The position numbers and the translations under genes are program-made. The notes under the pieces were generated by a model, which made no database searches, was not told the origin of the DNA, and worked only from the letters and a program-made list of their open reading frames with translations. From Triticum aestivum (lineage: Eukaryota; Streptophyta; Magnoliopsida; Poales; Poaceae): DNA of 64,000 nt. Location of the stretch: NCBI RefSeq assembly GCF_018294505.1, contig NC_057808.1, positions 354,504,696 to 354,568,695 on the forward strand, in the 5' to 3' direction. Positions 59,020 to 64,000 of the stretch are shown piece by piece. The number at the start of each line of letters is the position of its first letter. Positions within the stretch are counted from its first letter, which is position 1.

Positions 59020-61260
59020 CTAATCCCGGCGCTGGCCCTCCACCCTCTGGATTCCGTCGATGCGACTGATGATGGGCTTAATAAGCTCCTTGAGCGCCGT
59101 GATGTCCGCATCCTCCGGCAAGCTCTCCAGCGCAGCTTCGAAGTCGAGGTCAGGATTCCAGTGCGCCACCTTGGCAAGGACCTTGGTCATGGCACCACGG
59201 CAAAGCCTCCGGGACTCATCGGCCAGAGAGGCCGCCCGATTGGAGTGGAGCTGCTCCAGGGCCCCGAGGACACCCTCGAAGAATAGGGTCAGCCTGGCGT
59301 TGGAGGTCGTGTTGCGGTCCGGGGTGTACCTCACATTTGGCATACCCATGGTGGTCAGCTGCGTGGTGATCCTACCGGCGACGTTCTCGAGGCGGCCGAT
59401 CCAGCGATTCTCACCCTCCACAAAATCCTTGTGGTTGGCGGCTTCGTCCTTCCGCTGTAGCTTCTCGGCCTCCAGATCCTTGGCCAGGGTCTCCTCCCAA
59501 GCCTTGGCCTCTGAGAGCATCCCCTCAAGACCCTCCAGCTTCAGCGTCAGATCTTTGATGGAGTCGTTGGCCTTGGAGAGCTGCTCAGCCTTGCCAAGGA
59601 CTGCGCCCTGCGCCTCCACCAGGGCACCGTTGAGCGTGTTCTTCTCCTCGGCCAGTTTCAGGGTCTGGTCCTTCAGCCCGTCCCGCTCCACCTCCAGCTC
59701 CTTCACCTTGTCGGGGTGAACCAGAGCCTCGGCATTGAGCGCCTCTCTGTGCCTCTGCTCCAGCTCCTGGGTCCGCTGCACGACGAGCTTTTCCACCTCC
59801 TCATCCTTGCCGCGGAGCGTTGCGGCAAGCTTCTCCTCACGCGCGGCAAGGTCCTCCTCCTGGGAGTTCAGCGCAGCCTGGTGCTGGGTCCGAGCGGCCT
59901 CGGCTGCGGCGGCCAAGCTCTCCGCCGTCTCCTGGGCCTTCTCGATGTCGGCCCGCTTCATGGTGAGCTCCACGTCGCGCTTGGCCAGCTCACCCTAGGT
60001 GACCTTCAGCTCCTCACAAGCCTGGCGGAACCAAGTCTGCGTCTCGGCGACACGCACCTTGAGGTCCGCCTCCGCCTTGTCCATCGCTGCCATCCCGGAC
60101 TTGGCCTTGTCCAGGCGCGCGCGGTGGAGCGCCTCGAGCTTCCGAAAATTGGCGCCCATGGCCTGGAGAAGCTGCTCCTCCTGAGAACCGTCGCCACCGG
60201 TGCTCGGCTCATCAACAACCTCGAGCCCGGCGGCGGCAAGCACCTCCTCGTCGAACACCTCTCCCTCGACGGGCGCCCAGGAGCTCGACGCCACTGGAAG
60301 GTGGACGAAAAGGTCGTCGCTCACCCTCAGATACCTGCCGGAGCCAGAGGCAATGGAGGAGGAAGGCTGGTCATCGACCACCTCCTCCTCGGCAGCGGCC
60401 TTGCCGGCCTCCCCGGCAGGCCCCTTGGCGGCGTCCTCATCAGCGCCCTTGGCGGCCTCCTCGGCAGCGATCTTCTCGGCCTCTGCCTCGGCGGCCTTGG
60501 CGACGTCCTTGATGATGGTGTCTATGTCCTCTGGGTCCGCCGAGGGGGGATCTGGATACCGAGAAGGGGATGAGGCGAGGCCAAGGTCAAGATTCAGAAA
60601 GAACAGAAAAAAGAACAAGGACGGAAGGCAAGCGACTTACCCGTGCCGGGCTGGGAAGCAGAGGTCCCCTCCACGCCAACGTTTGGCGTCGAAGCAAAGC
60701 CACCAGCACCCGTTTTCGCCTCCTCCTCCTCCGTGTGCATGGGCTCGGTGCTTGGCGCCCTTGCCGGGACGCCCCTCGGAGTGGCGTGGTCGATGGGGGC
60801 GGCGTGTTGGGGGTAGCCTTCTGTGGCTCCTCCTGTTGCTGTCCCCCTCCTGCAATCACGGCAAGGTTAGCACCAAGGGATCGTACCCCTAACACACGTC
60901 GATGAGGGGCGAGTGATGAACTTACGCCGGGGGCTGTGCCGGGGGCTGCTGTCTGGACTCCTCAACACCACCAACGGTGTGCCAGCAGCGCCTACCGGGG
61001 GTTGACCGCTCGCCGAAGCCCTGGCCCTCTTCACCCTCTGGGCGAGTGTCTCCACATCCCTGCAAAGAAGAAGAACGAATCAAGATAAGTGGCACGGTCT
61101 GAGGGGATGGAGATGACAGAAAGGAACAAGATACTTACTCGTCCTCCACCTCCTCCTCTGCTGCTCTCCTCTTCCTCCTTGGGCTGAGGGACCCGAAGTC
61201 GAAGATGACCCCCACGTCACGCACGCCCCTCCACGTCATGCGTTCAACACGGGTCGTGGG
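59020..61260 (-). pseudogene. Antisense multi-exon coiled-coil gene
   Basis: Likely exons on the minus strand: about 61260-61150 (TRVERMTWRGVRDVGVIFDF), 61040-60930 (ETLAQRVKRARASASGQPP), 60855-60650, and a long one from about 60590 to 59020. The last holds an Ala/Glu-rich part, then a long coiled coil (AARTQHQAALNSQEEDLAAR, LEGLEGMLSEAKAWEETLAK), ending in a short globular region (LPEDADITALKELIKPIISR). A single stop, TAG at 59995-59997, splits the long exon where Gln would fit. Its plan resembles the 3' half of the antisense gene at 23224-26006. Function unknown; no transposase or retroviral enzyme motif. Confidence 0.65.
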
Positions 61261-61376
61261 GAAGCGTAGCGGACGAAAAGTTACTGCGGTAAAATCCGCC
61301 CCACCTGCCCGCGCACCGTTCTGGGCCTGGCCCAACAATGTGTCGCGCTTATGTGTGGCCCAGGCCCCGGGGCTCC

Positions 61377-62443
61377 TGTCGGTGTAAAAAAGTAGGGGCT
61401 CTTCTTTTGACCCCTTTACTTGTGCACGGGCAGTCAGAGCCGCGCGCCACGACCACACTTAGCAGGGCAGAGGAGGGAAGCCGGAGAGAAGCCGAAGCCC
61501 AAGACAAACAAGACAACGCCACGACCAAGAACCCAAAGAGCAGAGGGGCGAAGTAGCTTCCCCCGGCAAGACCCTTGCCGGGGCAGCCTCAGCAGCCCCG
61601 GCAAGAGCCTGGCCGGGGCAGCTCGCCCAACACCAGCGGAGCAAGCCACCCTTGAGCCCAGGGGTTCCGGACGCCGTCAACAGCTACGTTGGAACCAGGG
61701 CTTGGGAGGCACCTCTGTGGTGGCATGCAGATCTTCGTCAAGATCATAAACATGTGAGATCAGATGAGGACCAGAACACGGCGACCCTCGGCGGTATCCT
61801 AGCCGAGGGGATCCATAAGACCCCCGGCAAGCACCTTGCCGGGGACGACTGCAACGCCACGACAAGACCCTTGTCGGGCCCCCGGCAAGACCCTTGCCGA
61901 GGGCATCAGCGGGGCCAATGCCAGGCCCGCACCAGCCAAGACTCCACCGCCGTCCCTAAGCAGCTGCTAGCTCAACCAGCGTGGCGACGGGCGGCCTCTA
62001 CACCAACTCAGCAAGCACTTGCGTGGTGGCATGCAGATCTTCGTGAAGGCCCTGCCACCGCGCCACCTCAGGTGCCTGCCTGCCTACATGGCACCGCACG
62101 TATCGCTGGCCTGGGCGCGTGTCGAAGCAAGACAGAGTGGCGACAGACGAGATGAGCCTCGTTCCCGTCCCCGATAAAGCTAATGGACACCTAAGTAGCG
62201 CATTTAATGCGTTTTGTCCCCTAATGCCAGGCGATAAGCTTGCGCACTATAGACCTTTCCACCTCCTGTATGCCACTCTGGTAGCCCCTTTCGACTATAA
62301 AAGGAGGCCCGAGGCATACTAGAGAGGGATTCGGCTCTTTTGGGCAAGTTACACCCCGTAGCTAGCTCAAGAATACAAGAACACTCAATACATCCACCAA
62401 AGCAGGACTAGGGTACTAAGCATCCTCGCGGCCCGAACCTGGG
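61377..62443 (+). repeat. 3' LTR, interrupted
   Basis: It matches the 5' LTR minus the hAT-like insertion, lacks 15 bp near 61980, and is broken off at 'gcccgaacctggg', where a new LTR begins. Confidence 0.85.
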
Positions 62444-63635
62444 TGTCGGAGTAAATGGCCACGGGTAGCCCAACCGACTACCCCTGGTTCTTCAGAAAAA
62501 CTATCAGGCCTTCGGGCCTTCAAGCACTCCAAGCATTTGGGTCGCCTTCCCTGGCCGACTACCTCTGAAGCCGACTCCCGGTAGGCGACCCAGCCTCAAG
62601 CAACCCCTCCCCAGGACGATTACGGGGTGGCCGACTCCAAGAAGCCGGCAAAGAAGGACGCCGACTCCTAGGGGCCGGCCGAGACCTCAACCACCAAAGC
62701 CGTTCCCACATAACGACGACAAGACGGGGAGTGGCCACAGTGCGGCCCACTACCCCCGAAGCCCGAGGCGGGCATGGCTACAGGAAGCCGTACGGGACGG
62801 CTGTCTCCCGTGCGGCTTGGCACTGTAGCCATGCTAGCCTCGACGTCATCCACGACAGACTCCCGTACGGCCCACGGGCGGCGAGCCCCTTCAGCCAGAG
62901 AGAGGCGTGGAGGCGGCCCGGCCTTTCCCAGTCGGCCAAGGGCGTAGCCGGCCCCCAGAAGCCGGCTACTCCCTTCCTCGAAGCAGGAGCCCCATTAAGG
63001 AGACAAGACGAGGTAAGGCTACAGTGAGAGCCCCCAAGGCGGCCCACTGTAGCCACGCTTACCTCGACAAAGCCCTCGTCATCAGAGGCGAGGCTACAGT
63101 AAGCAGCCGCCGACAAGACCCTAGGCGGTGGGGCCGGCCTGTCGACCAAGAAGCCGGCAGCCGGTGGGACCCACCAGCCGGCGGGGCCCAATTGCCGGCG
63201 GAGAAGCCGGCAAGCGTAGACACTGACGGCTGGGACCACCTCCCAGTCGGATTACCATTGTACCTCCGGGGGGTAGGCCTATATAAACCCCCCGGAGCGC
63301 CCATGCAAAGGGTTGGCCTCTGATCATAGTTGGCTTCTAAACATAACACACACACCATAGATAGAGAGAAGATAAAGCTAGCCTTGTTCTTCTTCTCCCT
63401 TGAACCCCAAAACAGCTCTAGGAGCGATTGTAGCTACTTTCACCGATCTAGTGACTATGCGGAGACCCCGCAGAGCAGGACTAGGGGTGTTATCTCCTCG
63501 GAGAGCCCCGAACCTGGGTAAGATCCGCCGGCATGCATGTCTTCGCCTCATCCCGTTTCCAGGCACCGGCGACGTCTTATTGGCACCCACACAGATAAGC
63601 CATCCCTTGGCATATGTCGCACCAACCACCCGACA
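62444..63635 (+). repeat. 5' LTR of the last element
   Basis: 1192 bp from 'tgtcggagtaaatggccacg' to 'ccaaccacccgaca'. The TATA box 'tatataaa' is at 63280-63287. Many 'gccgactcc' / 'gccggc' words occur. Confidence 0.85.
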
Positions 63636-63637
63636 TT

Positions 63638-63655
63638 TGGCGCCCACCGTGGGGC
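63638..63655 (+). other. Primer-binding site
   Basis: 'tggcgcccaccgtggggc' follows the LTR after two bases, in the usual place. Confidence 0.7.
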
Positions 63656-64000
63656 CAGGTGCACCGTCGTCCGGAGACCTGTTCTGGACGGGAACCCTCT
63701 TCCTCCCCCGTGAGCACAGCCAGCCTGCTGCGCCCGATGGCGTTTGCCTCGACGCGCTGCAAGGCGTCGACGACGCCTGCGCAGCGAGCCGCCTCGCCGA
63801 TCTGCTCGGCGAGACTCGCATCTCCGATGAGCCTGCGTCCGACGCAGGCACCGACTACCCCGAGAGCTGCCTCGTTAGCCTCCTCGACCAGCTACACATC
63901 TCCAGCGAGCCTGCTGCAGATGTGGAGTCGGTCGGCTCCACCGACCCGATGCTCGTCGACTCCGACACCGCATCGCTTGACGCCTACCCCTCCGACGTGG
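63640..64000 (+). CDS. Open reading frame after the primer site, possible gag start, partial
   Basis: One plus-strand frame stays open from the primer site to the window end: GDLFWTGTLFLPREHSQPA, then DGVCLDALQGVDDACAASRL and the acidic SVGSTDPMLVDSDTASLDAY. It has no clear ATG near its start; the first ATG in frame is close to the window end. Position suggests the N-terminus of gag, but no gag motif is reached. Confidence 0.35.

Larger units (their letters stand above)
56522..62443 (+). mobile_element. LTR retrotransposon without visible gag-pol, carrying an antisense gene
   Basis: 5' LTR 56522-58352 (including a hAT-like insertion), primer site just after it, a 3.0-kb interior, and 3' LTR 61377-62443 interrupted by another element. 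The LTRs differ by roughly 4-5% by eye. No gag, protease, RT or integrase is recognised; the interior is taken up by a minus-strand coiled-coil gene. Target duplication cannot be tested because the right end is outside or displaced (left flank CGAGC). Confidence 0.8.
62444..64000 (+). mobile_element. LTR retrotransposon, left part, running off the window
   Basis: A complete LTR (62444-63635), a primer site and the beginning of an open frame are present. It entered the 3' LTR of the preceding element; the left duplicated flank should be CTGGG (62439-62443). Family not identified. Confidence 0.82.

Noticed and set aside
59060..60892. Plus-strand ORFs of 219-285 aa
   Set aside because: They mirror the coiled-coil gene on the minus strand; the Leu/Ser-rich translation is typical of the opposite strand of Glu/Lys-rich coding sequence.
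1..64000. tRNA, rRNA or snoRNA genes
   Set aside because: None seen; matches to tRNA ends are only the primer-binding sites of retrotransposons.

Overview
The window is plant nuclear DNA from a large, repeat-rich grass genome, most likely Triticeae (wheat, Aegilops or a relative). The evidence is stacked LTR retrotransposons, a Copia LTR of the WIS/Angela/BARE type, a LARD with about 4.1-kb LTRs resembling Sukkula, Stowaway-type MITEs with TA duplications, and a CACTA element with 'tttgccgtc' subterminal repeats. Family names come from recognition, not a search. No rRNA, tRNA, CRISPR or bacterial operon is visible. A 456-bp run of N lies at 5719-6174.

Layout. 1-4624: 3' part of a decayed Copia element and its 3' LTR. 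4650-5286: a 26-bp minisatellite, then degenerate ~78-bp repeats. 5287-9879: a CACTA transposon carrying an intact three-exon B3-domain gene; both its ends abut copies of one 386/390-bp direct repeat. 10736-26803: a Gypsy element (471-bp LTRs, GTGGG target duplication) with decayed gag-pol and a multi-exon gene on the opposite strand near its 3' LTR. Its integrase is split by a younger non-coding LTR element (15629-21652, TGGAT duplication). 26804-29291: degenerate repeats, no gene. 29292-46108: a minus-strand Gypsy remnant invaded by the Sukkula-like LARD (35090-45569); one deletion with 13 bp of filler removed the right edges of both.

46109-56521 is the only gene-like island: an F-box/DUF295 pseudogene, a SINA-like (SIAH/TRAF-fold) gene or fragment, and a B3-like gene on the minus strand with a solo LTR (CTAAC duplication) in its intron, plus several MITEs. 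56522-62443 is a retrotransposon with no visible gag-pol whose interior is filled by an antisense coiled-coil gene; its first LTR holds a hAT-like insertion absent from the second. At 62444 another LTR retrotransposon interrupts the second LTR and runs off the window.

Relations. LTR divergence counted by eye agrees with the nesting order: host Gypsy about 3.0% and its guest about 0.6%; minus-strand Gypsy about 5.6% and its guest about 1.7%. The most unusual theme is cargo genes. Three LTR retrotransposons each carry an antisense gene, two of them with TATA-like boxes about 85-90 bp before the start codon. B3-type DNA-binding modules occur in three separate settings (CACTA, Gypsy antisense strand, gene island). 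Many in-frame stops are TAG or TGA at places where CAG or CGA is the likely ancestor, as expected from deamination of methylated cytosine.
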